A DNA stretch of 64,000 nucleotides from Rhizobium sp. NFR07 (GCF_900111905.1 NZ_FOKM01000007.1:124001-188000), one strand, 5' to 3'; positions 27,716 through 37,375 are shown, counted from the stretch's first letter. The notes: generated by a model from the letters alone, not told the origin. Numbers and translations are program-made.

Positions 27716-28018
27716 ATGGCAGACCGCATCGTCGTCTACTGGCGGGATATCCCCGCCCAGGTGATCATCAAGAAGGGACGCCAGACCGCCAAGCGCGAGC
27801 TCTCCCTGCGTTTTACAGAGGCGATCGACATGTGCGCGATGCGCACCGGTGCCGCCGAGACCGACGACTATCTTGCCGAATGGCGCAAGGCCGACCCCAT
27901 TCCCGTCTCCGACGACCTTGAAGCCGAGGCCGACAGGGCGGCTGAGGAACTGGAAAGCACTTATGACAGGGAACGGCTCGTGATGCTGGTCAAAGCCGGT
28001 GGGCGGGAAGCCGCCTGA
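27716..28018 (+). CDS. Virulence factor family (PF13769-like) small protein
   Basis: A 100-residue protein (MADRIVVYWRDIPAQVIIKKGRQTAKRELSLRF...) preceded by GGAGGAG. It matches the pattern of the misnamed 'virulence factor' family, which repeatedly occurs beside pterin-binding methyltransferases of corrinoid systems. It is mostly alpha/beta with a charged C-terminal helix and has no Cys motif. It lies 47 bases before the methyl-THF methyltransferase, likely in one transcript. Confidence 0.8.
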   Translation: MADRIVVYWRDIPAQVIIKKGRQTAKRELSLRFTEAIDMCAMRTGAAETDDYLAEWRKADPIPVSDDLEAEADRAAEELESTYDRERLVMLVKAGGREAA

Positions 28019-28065
28019 TTATCCTTAAACCATCTCATCATTCCTCCTCATAGCCGGAGAAAGAC

Positions 28066-29031
28066 ATGACCCGCACCATCGTCGCATCTGCAACCCGGGA
28101 AGTCGTGATCGGCTTTGACCAGCCCTTCTGCGTCATCGGCGAGCGGACCAACCCGACCGGCCGCAAGAAGCTAGCGGCGGAAATGATCGAGGGCAATTTC
28201 GATACCGTCATCAAGGATGCGCTGGAACAGGTGGCCGCAGGCGCGACCATGCTCGACGTCAACGCCGGCGTCACGTCCGTCAATCCGAACGAGACCGAGC
28301 CCGGCCTCCTCGTCCAGACGCTGGAAATCGTGCAGGGGCTCGTGGACGTGCCGCTGTCGATCGACAGCTCGGTGACCGCCGCGATCGAAGCGGCGCTGAA
28401 AGTCGCCAAGGGCCGGCCGCTGGTCAATTCCGTCACCGGCGAGGAAGAAAAGCTCGAGGCCATCCTGCCGCTCTGCAAGAAATACGACGTGCCGGTCGTG
28501 GCGATTTCCAACGACGAGACCGGCATTTCGATGGATCCGGACGTCCGTTTCGCCGTCGCAAAGAAGATCGTCGAGCGGGCAGCCGACTACGGTATCAAGA
28601 GCCATGACATCGTCGTCGACCCGCTCGTCATGCCGATCGGCGCGCTGGGCGATGCCGGCCGCCAGGTCTTCGCATTGCTGAGGCGCCTGCGCGAGGAGTT
28701 GAAGGTCAACACCACCTGCGGCCTATCCAACATCTCCTTCGGCCTGCCCCATCGCCACGGCATCAATGCCGGCTTCATCCCGATGGTGATCGGCGCCGGC
28801 ATGACCTCAGCCATCATGAACCCCTGCCGCCCACAGGAAATGGAAGCAGTGCGTGCCGCAAACGTGCTGAATGGCACCGACCAGAATTGCAGCAACTGGA
28901 TCATGACCTATCGCGATTACAAGCCGGCCGAAGGCGGCGCGGCCGCAGCCAGCGCTCCTGCCCCATCCGCCGGTGGCGGGCGCCGCGGCGGACGTGCGGC
29001 ACGGGCCGGCGCCGGAGCAAGGGTGGAATAA
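28066..29031 (+). CDS. Methyltetrahydrofolate:corrinoid methyltransferase (pterin-binding)
   Basis: A 321-residue dihydropteroate-synthase-like TIM barrel. Pterin-site motifs VIGERTNPTG, TMLDVNAG and PLSIDSS are present, as in the MetH folate domain, AcsE and MtgA. It should move methyl groups between the corrinoid protein and tetrahydrofolate. The barrel ends near residue 285; the rest is a low-complexity Ala/Gly/Arg tail (GGGRRGGRAARAGAG). It starts 47 bases after the previous gene and ends 10 bases before the reactivase. Confidence 0.92.
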   Translation: MTRTIVASATREVVIGFDQPFCVIGERTNPTGRKKLAAEMIEGNFDTVIKDALEQVAAGATMLDVNAGVTSVNPNETEPGLLVQTLEIVQGLVDVPLSIDSSVTAAIEAALKVAKGRPLVNSVTGEEEKLEAILPLCKKYDVPVVAISNDETGISMDPDVRFAVAKKIVERAADYGIKSHDIVVDPLVMPIGALGDAGRQVFALLRRLREELKVNTTCGLSNISFGLPHRHGINAGFIPMVIGAGMTSAIMNPCRPQEMEAVRAANVLNGTDQNCSNWIMTYRDYKPAEGGAAAASAPAPSAGGGRRGGRAARAGAGARVE

Positions 29032-29041
29032 GCAGGACAGA

Positions 29042-31078
29042 ATGGCAGACATTTCGCAAAGAGATCCCCTCGTCCTCTTCATGCCGTCCGGCAAGCGCGG
29101 CAGGTTTCCGGTCGGCACGTCGGTGCTCGATGCCGCGCGCCACCTCGGGGTCTATGTCGAAAGCGTCTGCGGCGGACGGGCCACCTGCGGTCGCTGTCAG
29201 ATCGAGGTGCAGGAAGGCAGCTTCGCCAAGCACGGCATCGTCTCCGCGGTCGATCACATCTCGCCTGTCGGCCCTAAGGAGCAGCGCTATGCGGATGTCC
29301 GCACCATTCCTGCCGGGCGTCGCCTCTCCTGTTCGGCCCAGATCCTCGGCGATCTCGTCGTCGACGTCCCGCAGGATACCGTCGTAAACGCCCAGGTCAT
29401 CCGCAAGGCAGCAACCGACAAGACCTTCGACCGCAATCCCGCGATCCAGCTCTGCTATGTCGAGGTCGACGAACCCGACATGCACAAGCCGCTCGGCGAT
29501 CTCGACCGCCTGAACGCCATGCTGGAGAAGGACTGGGGTTTTCAGAACATCCTCGTCGCCCAGCATCTGCTGCCGGATATCCAGAAGACGCTGCGCAAGG
29601 GCAATTGGGGCGTTACTGCCGCGATCCACCGAGATATCGAGGGCTCGCGTCCAAACCTGATCGCCCTCTGGCCCGGACTGCACAACGAGGCCTATGGCAT
29701 TGCCTGCGACATCGGCTCGACGACGATCGCCATGCACCTCGTGTCGCTCTTGTCGGGCCGGGTCGTCGCCTCCTCCGGCGCCCCCAATCCGCAGATCCGC
29801 TTCGGCGAAGACCTGATGAGCCGCGTCTCCTATGTGATGATGAATCCTGACGGGCGCGAGGCTATGACCACGGCGGTGCGCCAGGCGATCAACGACCTGA
29901 CCGCCAGGGTCTGTCAGGAAAGCGGCGTCGATCCGAACGACATTCTCGACGCCGTCTTCGTCGCCAATCCGATCATGCACCATCTTTTCCTCGGCATAGA
30001 CCCGACTGAGCTCGGCCAGGCACCGTTCGCGCTCGCGGTCTCGGGCGCGGTCCATACATGGTCACGGGAAATCGATCTCGACATCAATCACGGTGCCCGC
30101 GTCTATCTCCTGCCCTGCATTGCAGGCCATGTCGGCGCCGATGCTGCGGGGGCAACCTTGTCTGAAGGACCGCACCGGCAGGACAAGATGATGCTGCTTG
30201 TCGATGTCGGCACCAATGCAGAGATTGTGCTCGGCAACCGCGATCGTGTCGTCGCCGCCTCCTCGCCCACCGGCCCTGCTTTCGAAGGGGCGGAAATATC
30301 GGGCGGCCAGCGTGCCGCTCCCGGAGCCATCGAGCGCGTCCGCATCGACCCCGAGACACTGGAACCGCGCTTCAAGGTTATCGGAGTGGAGCAGTGGTCG
30401 GACGAAGAAGGCTTCTGGGACGGTGCCGAGAAAGTCGGCGTGACCGGCATCTGCGGTTCGGCGATCATCGAAGTGGTCGCGGAAATGTATCTCTGCGGCA
30501 TCATTTCCGAAGACGGCGTTGTTGACGGCTCGATGGCGGAAAAGAGCCCGCGCATTCTGCAGAACGGCCGCACCTTCTCCTATCTGCTGCACGACGGCGC
30601 GCAGCGCATCGTCGTGACACAGAATGACGTGCGCGCTATCCAGCTTGCCAAGGCGGCGCTTTACGCCGGCATCAAGCTGCTGATGGAGAAACAGGGGGCC
30701 GAAACGGTCGATACGATCCGCTTTGCCGGCGCATTCGGCTCCTTCATCGATCCGAAATACGCCATGGTGCTGGGCCTGATCCCCGACTGCGACCTCGCTG
30801 AGGTCAAGGCGGTCGGCAATGCTGCCGGCACCGGTGCATTGATGGCGCTTCTCAACCGCGATTTCCGTCGTGAAATCGAAGAGACCGTCAAGCGTATCGA
30901 GAAGATCGAGACCGCGCTGGAGCCGAACTTCCAGCAGCTCTTCGTCGACGCGATGGCTCTGCCGAACAAGGTCGATGCATTTCCGAACCTTGCGAGTGTC
31001 GTCACCTTGCCGGAGAAGAAGGCTATCGCAGAGGGTGGCAGCGACGGCGGGCGCAGGCGCCGCCGTTCGCGGGAATAG
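29042..31078 (+). CDS. Corrinoid reactivase, 2Fe-2S and ASKHA domains (RamA/RACE-like, DUF4445)
   Basis: A 678-residue protein. The N-terminal 2Fe-2S ferredoxin domain has Cys43, Cys49, Cys52 and Cys97 (CGGRATCGRC...LSCSA). A linker is followed by an ASKHA ATPase fold beginning with IACDIGSTTIAMHL and containing LLVDVGTNAEIVLG and FAGAFGSFIDP. Such proteins use ATP to reduce inactive Co(II) corrinoids back to Co(I). It ends with a Gly/Arg tail (GGSDGGRRRRRSRE). ATG 29042 is chosen over a longer overlapping frame. Confidence 0.93.
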   Translation: MADISQRDPLVLFMPSGKRGRFPVGTSVLDAARHLGVYVESVCGGRATCGRCQIEVQEGSFAKHGIVSAVDHISPVGPKEQRYADVRTIPAGRRLSCSAQILGDLVVDVPQDTVVNAQVIRKAATDKTFDRNPAIQLCYVEVDEPDMHKPLGDLDRLNAMLEKDWGFQNILVAQHLLPDIQKTLRKGNWGVTAAIHRDIEGSRPNLIALWPGLHNEAYGIACDIGSTTIAMHLVSLLSGRVVASSGAPNPQIRFGEDLMSRVSYVMMNPDGREAMTTAVRQAINDLTARVCQESGVDPNDILDAVFVANPIMHHLFLGIDPTELGQAPFALAVSGAVHTWSREIDLDINHGARVYLLPCIAGHVGADAAGATLSEGPHRQDKMMLLVDVGTNAEIVLGNRDRVVAASSPTGPAFEGAEISGGQRAAPGAIERVRIDPETLEPRFKVIGVEQWSDEEGFWDGAEKVGVTGICGSAIIEVVAEMYLCGIISEDGVVDGSMAEKSPRILQNGRTFSYLLHDGAQRIVVTQNDVRAIQLAKAALYAGIKLLMEKQGAETVDTIRFAGAFGSFIDPKYAMVLGLIPDCDLAEVKAVGNAAGTGALMALLNRDFRREIEETVKRIEKIETALEPNFQQLFVDAMALPNKVDAFPNLASVVTLPEKKAIAEGGSDGGRRRRRSRE

Positions 31079-31118
31079 GGACTGCCGAGGCGACCCGGCA
31101 GCTCCACTGCTATATTGA

Positions 31119-32015
31119 TCAGGCTGCGGCGGCGACCGCCGAACCGAAAGCTTCCTTCATGCTTTCTGCCACTGCCTTGGCCGGAACAGAAAGGTTCGGC
31201 GCGGTCAGCAGCCGAATGTCGAAATTGATCAATTCCGGCAGTCCTTCCTTCGGTCCGAGGACTTGCATGTCCTCGGTCACGTAGGACAGCGGGAAAGGCG
31301 CGATGGCAAGGTCGGAAAGGACGGCCGCGCGCTGCGCCATCGTATGGGCGCTGGCATAAGCAATGCGATAGCTGCGCTTGTGCTTGTCGAGCTGCGAGAT
31401 CGCATCCTGGCGCCACACGCAGCCGTCTTCCCAGACGGAGATCGGCAACGGATCGCGCAGATAGGCATTGCCGCATTTGGCTCCCGCCCAGACCAGCTTT
31501 TCCGTATGGATGATTTCGCCGATCGTCGGAAACGGCCGCGTGGCGCAGTTGATCAGCGCAAGGTCCAGGCGCTGTTCGTCCATCCGCTTGCGCAACAGAA
31601 GACTCTGGTCAACCGTGACATCCACCATGATGCCCGGAAAACTCTCTCCGAAATCCTTCAGCACCTTCGGCAGCAGCCGTTCGGCGATATCGTCCGGTGC
31701 CCCGAGACGCACCACGCCGGAAAGCTCGGGCATGACGAAGCGCGAGACCGCCTCGTTGGACAGCGCGATCATCCGTCTTGCATAGGACAGAAGCATCTCG
31801 CCGTGCTGCGTCAGCGTCACCGAGCGCGCATCCCGCAGAAACAGCGTGGTCTTCAGCTGTTCCTCGAGCTTCTTGATCTGCATCGACACCGCGGACGGCG
31901 TGCGCAGCACCACGTCAGCGGCGGTGGAGAAATTGCCGGTCTCGGCAATGGCGACAAACGTTCTCAAAACGTCATTGTCGAGAAGTTGAAGCGGTGGACG
32001 AAATGGCGCGTTCAT
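31119..32015 (-). CDS. LysR-family transcriptional regulator
   Basis: A 298-residue regulator. The winged HTH is at the N-terminus (LLDNDVLRTFVAIAETGNFSTAADVVLRTPSAVSMQIKKLE) and the effector domain follows from about residue 95. ATG 32015 follows GGAGG at ideal spacing; the open frame reaches 32057. It converges on the reactivase gene and is divergent from a DUF1127 gene. Its effector is unknown; regulation of adjacent genes is only a positional guess. Confidence 0.9.
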   Translation of the reverse strand: MNAPFRPPLQLLDNDVLRTFVAIAETGNFSTAADVVLRTPSAVSMQIKKLEEQLKTTLFLRDARSVTLTQHGEMLLSYARRMIALSNEAVSRFVMPELSGVVRLGAPDDIAERLLPKVLKDFGESFPGIMVDVTVDQSLLLRKRMDEQRLDLALINCATRPFPTIGEIIHTEKLVWAGAKCGNAYLRDPLPISVWEDGCVWRQDAISQLDKHKRSYRIAYASAHTMAQRAAVLSDLAIAPFPLSYVTEDMQVLGPKEGLPELINFDIRLLTAPNLSVPAKAVAESMKEAFGSAVAAAA

Positions 32016-32232
32016 CGGAACCTCCATCAAAAAATCTGAACGTAAGCACCATATCATTTCATTTGATTGAAAGTCAAACGAGGAGGATACTTCAGATCAT
32101 CGAAGCACGACGTCGATACTCGACAGAGCTTGATGCGGCGTCGGCAAGACCTTCGATCAAATGACGGATTGGCTGCGCGTATTTCCAAGATGCGGCGCCA
32201 TGAAGCACCCAAGGAAACAAAGGAGAGCAAAG

Positions 32233-32430
32233 ATGAGCACGGTAACCTCCCTGCACGTTCATCATCCGCGCAAGACGCATTCTACGGAACCCTCGGCTTT
32301 CGACTGGCTGCGTGTACTGGTCGCACGGATTACAGTTGCCTGGCAGCGACGCAAGACGGAGCGGATGCTTGAAAGCCTGCCCCAGGAAATCCGCAAGGAC
32401 ATCGGTTGGCCGACGACCATCAGCAAGTAA
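32233..32430 (+). CDS. DUF1127 family small protein
   Basis: A 65-residue protein with the DUF1127 (YjiS-like) segment WQRRKTERMLESLPQEIRKDIGWP at the C-terminus and a strong ribosome site (AAGGAGAG). Small arginine-rich DUF1127 proteins in alphaproteobacteria can affect RNA turnover and phosphate or carbon responses. A near-perfect terminator hairpin follows. Confidence 0.85.
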   Translation: MSTVTSLHVHHPRKTHSTEPSAFDWLRVLVARITVAWQRRKTERMLESLPQEIRKDIGWPTTISK

Positions 32431-32456
32431 GGCTTCAGATGTATTACGGACCCGCC

Positions 32457-32492
32457 GACATGGCCTGCGGAGACAAAGCCGCAGGCCATGTC
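32457..32492 (+). terminator. Rho-independent-like terminator after DUF1127 gene
   Basis: A perfect 14-bp stem (32457-32470 with 32479-32492, GACATGGCCTGCGG) with an 8-base loop, followed by GCATTTCG. There is no long T run. Confidence 0.6.
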
Positions 32493-32553
32493 GCATTTCG
32501 GCGATAGCGGGAACCTGCCCTATCCGATCACCTGTCACCTGTGCGACGCCTGC

Positions 32554-32623
32554 ATGTCGCAAAAATGCCATTTCCCTGTCGTCAAAAGCTCTTCTAATCC
32601 GCTGCGTCCGTGCGAATGTCGCA
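32554..32623. promoter_or_regulatory. Two inverted TGCGACAT elements upstream of GlxA-type regulator
   Basis: ATGTCGCA occurs at 32554-32561 and 32616-32623, the reverse complement of the TGCGACAT found upstream of choX/cobP and between mttB and the corrinoid gene. Placement before the regulator's own gene suggests autoregulation. Confidence 0.45.
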
Positions 32624-32668
32624 TTCAGACGTGCAAGACCGCATAAAGCGGCAGCAAGGGGAACGACG

Positions 32669-33697
32669 ATGGATCTGATGAGCAAGAGCCCGGCGAAGAA
32701 GCGGTCTATCGTCTTCTTTCTGGTCCCGCATTTTACCATGCTGCCCTTCTCGGCGGCAGTCGAAACGCTGCGGATCGCCAACCGCATGCTGGGCTACGCC
32801 GCCTATACCTGGCGGCTCTGTTCCGCCGATGGACAGAAGGTATATTCGTCCAGCGGCATTGGCATAGAGGTCAATTCGTCGCTGGCTGACGAACGGCGCT
32901 ATCTGGCCGGTGAAAACCGCCCCAACATGGTGCTGGTCTGTTCTGGCATCTATGTCGAAGAATTCAACAACAAGTCGGTCAACGCCTGGCTGCGCGAAAC
33001 CTACAATCGCGGCATCGCTGTAGGCAGCCTTTGCACCGGCGCCCATGTGCTGGCACAGGCCGGGCTCCTGAACGGCAAGCGCTGCGCCATCCATTGGGAA
33101 AACCTGCCCGGCTTTGCAGAGGCATTTCCGCAGGCCGAGGTCTACGCCGACCTCTATGAGGTCGACGGCAATCTCTATACCTGCGCCGGCGGCACCGCCT
33201 CGCTCGACATGATGCTCAACCTGATCGGCCAGGATTTCGGCGAGAACCTCGTCAACCGGGTCTGTGAGCAGCAACTGACCGACCGGGTGCGCAACCCGCA
33301 CGACCGCCAGCGCCTGCCGCTGCGCGCGCGCCTCGGCGTGCAGAACTCCAAGGTTCTCTCGATCATCGAGCTGATGGAGAACAACCTTGCCGAGCCGCTG
33401 TCGCTGGTGGAGATCGCCGACGACGCCGGCCTTTCGCGACGACAGATCGAAAGGCTCTTCCGCCAGGAGATGGGCCGCTCTCCCGCCCGCTATTATCTGG
33501 AGATCAGGCTTGATCGCGCCCGGCATCTGCTGGTGCAGTCGTCCATGCCTGTGGTGGAAGTCGCCGTCGCCTGCGGCTTCGTCTCCGCGTCGCATTTCTC
33601 CAAATGTTATCGCGAGGTCTACAATCGCTCCCCGCAGCAGGAACGCGCCGAGCGCAAGCTGACGCTCAGCACGTCAAGAACCGGCGTCGTGGTCTGA
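32669..33697 (+). CDS. GlxA-family AraC-type regulator (DJ-1/PfpI sensor domain)
   Basis: A 342-residue regulator. Residues about 13-190 form a class I glutamine-amidotransferase-like (DJ-1/PfpI) domain (SIVFFLVPHFTMLPFSAAVE, GSLCTGAHVLAQAGLL), and residues about 230-330 hold two AraC HTH motifs (LSLVEIADDAGLSRRQIERLF and VVEVAVACGFVSASHFSKCY). Relatives include GbdR and CdhR, which respond to glycine betaine or carnitine metabolites. It is the best local candidate to control the betaine methyl-transfer cluster. AAGGGG precedes ATG 32669. Confidence 0.9.
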   Translation: MDLMSKSPAKKRSIVFFLVPHFTMLPFSAAVETLRIANRMLGYAAYTWRLCSADGQKVYSSSGIGIEVNSSLADERRYLAGENRPNMVLVCSGIYVEEFNNKSVNAWLRETYNRGIAVGSLCTGAHVLAQAGLLNGKRCAIHWENLPGFAEAFPQAEVYADLYEVDGNLYTCAGGTASLDMMLNLIGQDFGENLVNRVCEQQLTDRVRNPHDRQRLPLRARLGVQNSKVLSIIELMENNLAEPLSLVEIADDAGLSRRQIERLFRQEMGRSPARYYLEIRLDRARHLLVQSSMPVVEVAVACGFVSASHFSKCYREVYNRSPQQERAERKLTLSTSRTGVVV

Positions 33698-33725
33698 CGA
33701 CACCTCCACGGAACCGCGAAATGGA

Positions 33726-33757
33726 AAATGGCCGGGCGATAGACGCTCCGGCCATTT
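33726..33757. terminator. Bidirectional terminator
   Basis: Stem AAATGGCCGG (33726-33735) and CCGGCCATTT (33748-33757) with a 12-base loop and CTTCTTC downstream, between two convergent genes (GlxA regulator and dual-receiver protein). Confidence 0.75.
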
Positions 33758-33787
33758 CTTCTTCATTCCCTGATCGACATTCGTCGC

Positions 33788-34636
33788 TTAGGCGACGCTC
33801 TTTACCGCTCCTGCGGGCCGCCTGGCCTGCGTCGACCAGATCTGGATCAGCGTGTCGAGGTTCTGGTTGACGCGGCAGTAGAATTCCTCGTCGATGAACG
33901 GTCGCAGCATGAAGTCGTTGCCACCGGCCTTGAGGAAGCGCGCAGACAGAAGGCGATTCGACGAGGAGGATACGCCGATGATGCGCAACTCATGCGAGCC
34001 ACGGACGGAGCGGATGCGCCTTGTCAGTTCGAAGCCGTCGATGTCGGGCATGTTGTAGTCGGTGATGACGAGGCCAATATCGCTGTTCTTCTTCAGGATC
34101 TCGAGCGCCTTGGCGCCGCTGTCGGCAACGCTGACGCGGAAATTATAGCGCTTCAGACGGCTTGAAAGCAGCGCCCGCGCCGTCGGGCTGTCATCGACGA
34201 TCAGCACGTGATGACGATGGTTGGTCAGGAAGCGGCAGACCGATTCCGCCAGCATGTCGACGGCAAAGACATTGTCCTTGAGAATGTAGTCGACAATGTC
34301 CTTCGTCAGCAGCTTGTCTCGGGTTTCCTCATGGAACGTGCCGGTGAACACGATCGTCGGAACGGACAGGTCGATGAGATATTCGAGAGCCTCGCCGTTT
34401 TCCGCGCCTGGCAGGTTGATATTGGAAATGGCCAGCGTGATCGGATCGGTCGAGCGGTCATATGCCAGCTGCAGATCCTCGAAGTTGCGGCAGATCTCGA
34501 TGTCGATATCGAAAAGCTCTTTCAGTCTCGCCCCGATCATCGAGGTGAAAACGTTGGAATCTTCTGCAAGAAGAATACGTGAACCGCCCAGAGATTCACC
34601 GGAATACTGCATGCCGGATATGCCGAGGAATGTCAT
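33788..34636 (-). CDS. Dual receiver-domain response regulator
   Basis: A 282-residue protein with two CheY-like receivers and no output domain. The second (residues about 142-262) has a complete acidic pocket (LIVDDS) and phospho-acceptor Asp193 in ITDYNMPDIDG. The first (about 20-135) keeps LLAEDS but has Asn72 where Asp is expected (ISNINLPG), so it is probably not phosphorylated. It may act as a phosphorelay sink or protein switch. The ATG at 34636 follows AAGGG; ATG 34612 is possible. Confidence 0.85.
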   Translation of the reverse strand: MTFLGISGMQYSGESLGGSRILLAEDSNVFTSMIGARLKELFDIDIEICRNFEDLQLAYDRSTDPITLAISNINLPGAENGEALEYLIDLSVPTIVFTGTFHEETRDKLLTKDIVDYILKDNVFAVDMLAESVCRFLTNHRHHVLIVDDSPTARALLSSRLKRYNFRVSVADSGAKALEILKKNSDIGLVITDYNMPDIDGFELTRRIRSVRGSHELRIIGVSSSSNRLLSARFLKAGGNDFMLRPFIDEEFYCRVNQNLDTLIQIWSTQARRPAGAVKSVA

Positions 34637-34838
34637 AACAACCCTTACCGATAAAGAAATTCAGCCCTTCTTTCTCCTTTACTTCCAATGATTTGCAGAA
34701 CAGTTAATTCGGCGACTGCCTCGCCCGAAATTAGAGAAGTATTGTTTAAGCGACATACTTACGGTCAACGAGACTTGACGATTTAAGCTTAATACATTGC
34801 GAAAGCCGCCGGCGCGCCTGATCTGCCTGCAAAAGCGA

Positions 34839-34870
34839 AGGGCCGCGGCCGTTTTGACGACCGCGGCCCT
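34839..34870 (-). terminator. Terminator downstream of the MscS-family gene
   Basis: GC-rich stem AGGGCCGCGG (34839-34848) with CCGCGGCCCT (34861-34870) and a 12-base loop. It lies 33 bases past the stop of the minus-strand channel gene and is followed on that strand by TTCGCTTTT. Confidence 0.65.
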
Positions 34871-34903
34871 TTCTCCATTCGCTCCCGAATGCCGGCTCCC
34901 CGT

Positions 34904-37375
34904 TCACGCCCCTCCGCGCGGATCGCCGTCATCTTCTGCAATAACCGGCGGCCCCTGATGGAACACGACGTCCTGCCGCGGGAACGGTATCTCGATATGC
35001 TGCTCGCGGAAGCGCTTGAGGATCTCGATACGGACACCATTGCGAACACGGATGCCGCTCGACATGTCCGCAAGATGGAAGCGCAGCTCGAAATCCATGG
35101 AAGATACCCCGAAGGCCAGGAAATCGACATGGGGCTCCGGGTTCCTCAGAACCTCCGGAATCTCCGAGACAACGTCCAGCAATATCGCGATGACCTTCTC
35201 GGGATCGCTGTCATAGCTGACCGACACCTTGATCTCGGCGCGCTGTATCCGGTTCTTCAGCGTCCAGTTGCCGACGGGCGCGTTGATGAGGTCGGAATTC
35301 GGCACGATGATCGCCTGCTGACGGAATGTCTCGATTTCCGTCGCACGCACCGAGATCCGCTTGACGATCCCCTCGGTGGTTCCGGTCACCACATGGTCGC
35401 CGACCTTGAACGGCCGTTCGACGAGCAGAATGAGCCCCGAGACGAAGTTCGAAACGATGTTCTGCAGACCGAAACCGATACCGACCGACAGTGCCGAGGC
35501 GACCAGCGCGAAGCTGGAGAGGTTGATGCCGGCAGCCGAGACGCCGACGAGGACGGCAAGCCCGATCCCGAGATAGCCGATACCGGTCCTGACCGAGTTG
35601 CGCACGCCGAGATCGACATGGCTGCGCGCCATCACGTTGCCGTCCACCCATTTCTGGATCCAGCGTGTGATGACGTAGCCAAGAGCGAAAAGCAGGATGC
35701 CGCCGAAGATCCCGATGATCGAGATCGAAATTGAGCCGATCCGGAATTCGGTAAAGAACCCGATGATCCAGGACTCGATATCGGCAAACTGGAAGCCCCA
35801 GGTGAGCAGGATCAGCGGGATGCCGAGCACGAGAGCGACCGCATAGATCCCGAGGCCAACCAGCAGGCCGGCCTGATCGAGGCCGACTTCGCCGAACTTG
35901 TAACGGTCGATGAGCCGCCGGCCGAGCAGCGTGTCATTGAACGCGCCGCGTTTCGAAATCGCCTTGCCGGACAGGATGCCGATATAGATCAACACTGCGA
36001 CTGCGCCGGTAAGCACGATCTGCGTCGAAGCGAACCGTGCAAGGCCGATGTAACCTGTTACAACGCAGAAAATCAGGATGCCGCCCATGACGCGCAGCAG
36101 GATCGAGAACGAGCGCGGCCATGGCCGTCCCCGCAACCCCGCATCCTCTCCTCGCCCCAGAACAGGCTTGATGAAGGAGATCGCGATCAGGATGAGGCCG
36201 ATGATCAGCGACGCGAACAGGCTCTTTACGATCGTCAGGACCAGCGGCGAATTGAGCGCCTCGCTGACGGCTCCAAGCAGATAATCAAGACCGTTGACGA
36301 CCGCCATGGCGATGACCGCCAGGCTGAGAAGTCGAGCCCCGCCGTCCGTGATCCTGACCAGCCGCCATGCCGGTTCATCGGGCGCAAGCGCGGCGTAGGT
36401 CAACTTCCAGACGAACTGCACGAACCAGACGAAGCCGAAGAAGGTGGCGATGATCGGCGCCACGTCAGGCCTCAGGATATTGAACCCCTCAAGGAACAGG
36501 TAGGACGTCATCAGGAATGCCGCGAGCGACATGCTCTGGATGATCGTCGACCAGAACGTATAGGACAGCCGCTTGATATAGGCTGGATTGTCTTCCGCAT
36601 GGCGTCGCAGGAAACGGCCGAAAAGCCGGTAGCCGCCGATCAGGAAGAGCAGCGCAGCTCCAAAGGAGAGCGCGATCGCGGCGAGGAAAGCAAGCGTCTT
36701 GAAGCGCCAGGCAAAGCTGAGCCAGCTGCCCATGGTGGAGCCGAAATTGCTGACCTCGGTGGAAAATGCCTGGCCGGCCTCGACGAAGAGTTCGGGCGTC
36801 AGTTCCGTATGCCGGAAAAGAGTCTGGGCGAAGAGTGTTCGGCGAATATTGGTGATGGTGTTGGCGAGCTGGGTCGCAGCGTTCTGCAGGCTACCGGCGT
36901 CATCGACGATGATGTTCAGCTCCGAACGCTCGTTCGAGAGCTTCGTCCGCTCCTGCACCACCGCCGGCGCTTCCGGCGGCTGACCGGCGGCCGGTGCCTC
37001 ACCAAGGCTGGTGAGGCGCGCCTGGATCTGCTCGACACGAACCTTCATCGCATCAGACGCTGCACGCATCTCACCGACGATCTCTTCGGCCCTGACGCGA
37101 ATATCGGCGAGCCTCGCGTCGTCGTCAGGCGCCTGCTGCACATCCTGCCGGAAGGAATCAAGCTGCTGGCGCAGCCCCTGCAGCTTGTCCCGCATCTCGA
37201 CATTGATGGAATCGCCCGTCACATCCACCTGAGCGGCCGTCTGGGCCGGCACCTGGGTCGTTGGCTGCTGCGCCGCCACGGGGGGCGACATCGGCAGAAC
37301 GCCGATCAGCGCCATCAAAAGCATGAACACCGGTGCGGAGACCTTCGACGTGCGGGGAAATGAATGTGAGATCAA
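34904..37375 (-). CDS. MscS-family mechanosensitive channel with N-terminal DUF3772 region
   Basis: An 823-residue protein. A signal peptide (ending PMSPPVAA, about residue 35) leads into a periplasmic coiled-coil/DUF3772 region (about 50-190). Some ten membrane helices follow, then the MscS pore and beta domain (SALSVGIGFGLQNIVSNFVSGLILLVERPFKVGDHV). It would release solutes during hypo-osmotic shock, relevant to a cell that takes up betaine. The start is uncertain: TTG 37375 gives a proper basic n-region, ATG 37324 is the alternative, and the open frame to 37795 is not credible as coding. Confidence 0.88.
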   Translation of the reverse strand: MISHSFPRTSKVSAPVFMLLMALIGVLPMSPPVAAQQPTTQVPAQTAAQVDVTGDSINVEMRDKLQGLRQQLDSFRQDVQQAPDDDARLADIRVRAEEIVGEMRAASDAMKVRVEQIQARLTSLGEAPAAGQPPEAPAVVQERTKLSNERSELNIIVDDAGSLQNAATQLANTITNIRRTLFAQTLFRHTELTPELFVEAGQAFSTEVSNFGSTMGSWLSFAWRFKTLAFLAAIALSFGAALLFLIGGYRLFGRFLRRHAEDNPAYIKRLSYTFWSTIIQSMSLAAFLMTSYLFLEGFNILRPDVAPIIATFFGFVWFVQFVWKLTYAALAPDEPAWRLVRITDGGARLLSLAVIAMAVVNGLDYLLGAVSEALNSPLVLTIVKSLFASLIIGLILIAISFIKPVLGRGEDAGLRGRPWPRSFSILLRVMGGILIFCVVTGYIGLARFASTQIVLTGAVAVLIYIGILSGKAISKRGAFNDTLLGRRLIDRYKFGEVGLDQAGLLVGLGIYAVALVLGIPLILLTWGFQFADIESWIIGFFTEFRIGSISISIIGIFGGILLFALGYVITRWIQKWVDGNVMARSHVDLGVRNSVRTGIGYLGIGLAVLVGVSAAGINLSSFALVASALSVGIGFGLQNIVSNFVSGLILLVERPFKVGDHVVTGTTEGIVKRISVRATEIETFRQQAIIVPNSDLINAPVGNWTLKNRIQRAEIKVSVSYDSDPEKVIAILLDVVSEIPEVLRNPEPHVDFLAFGVSSMDFELRFHLADMSSGIRVRNGVRIEILKRFREQHIEIPFPRQDVVFHQGPPVIAEDDGDPRGGA

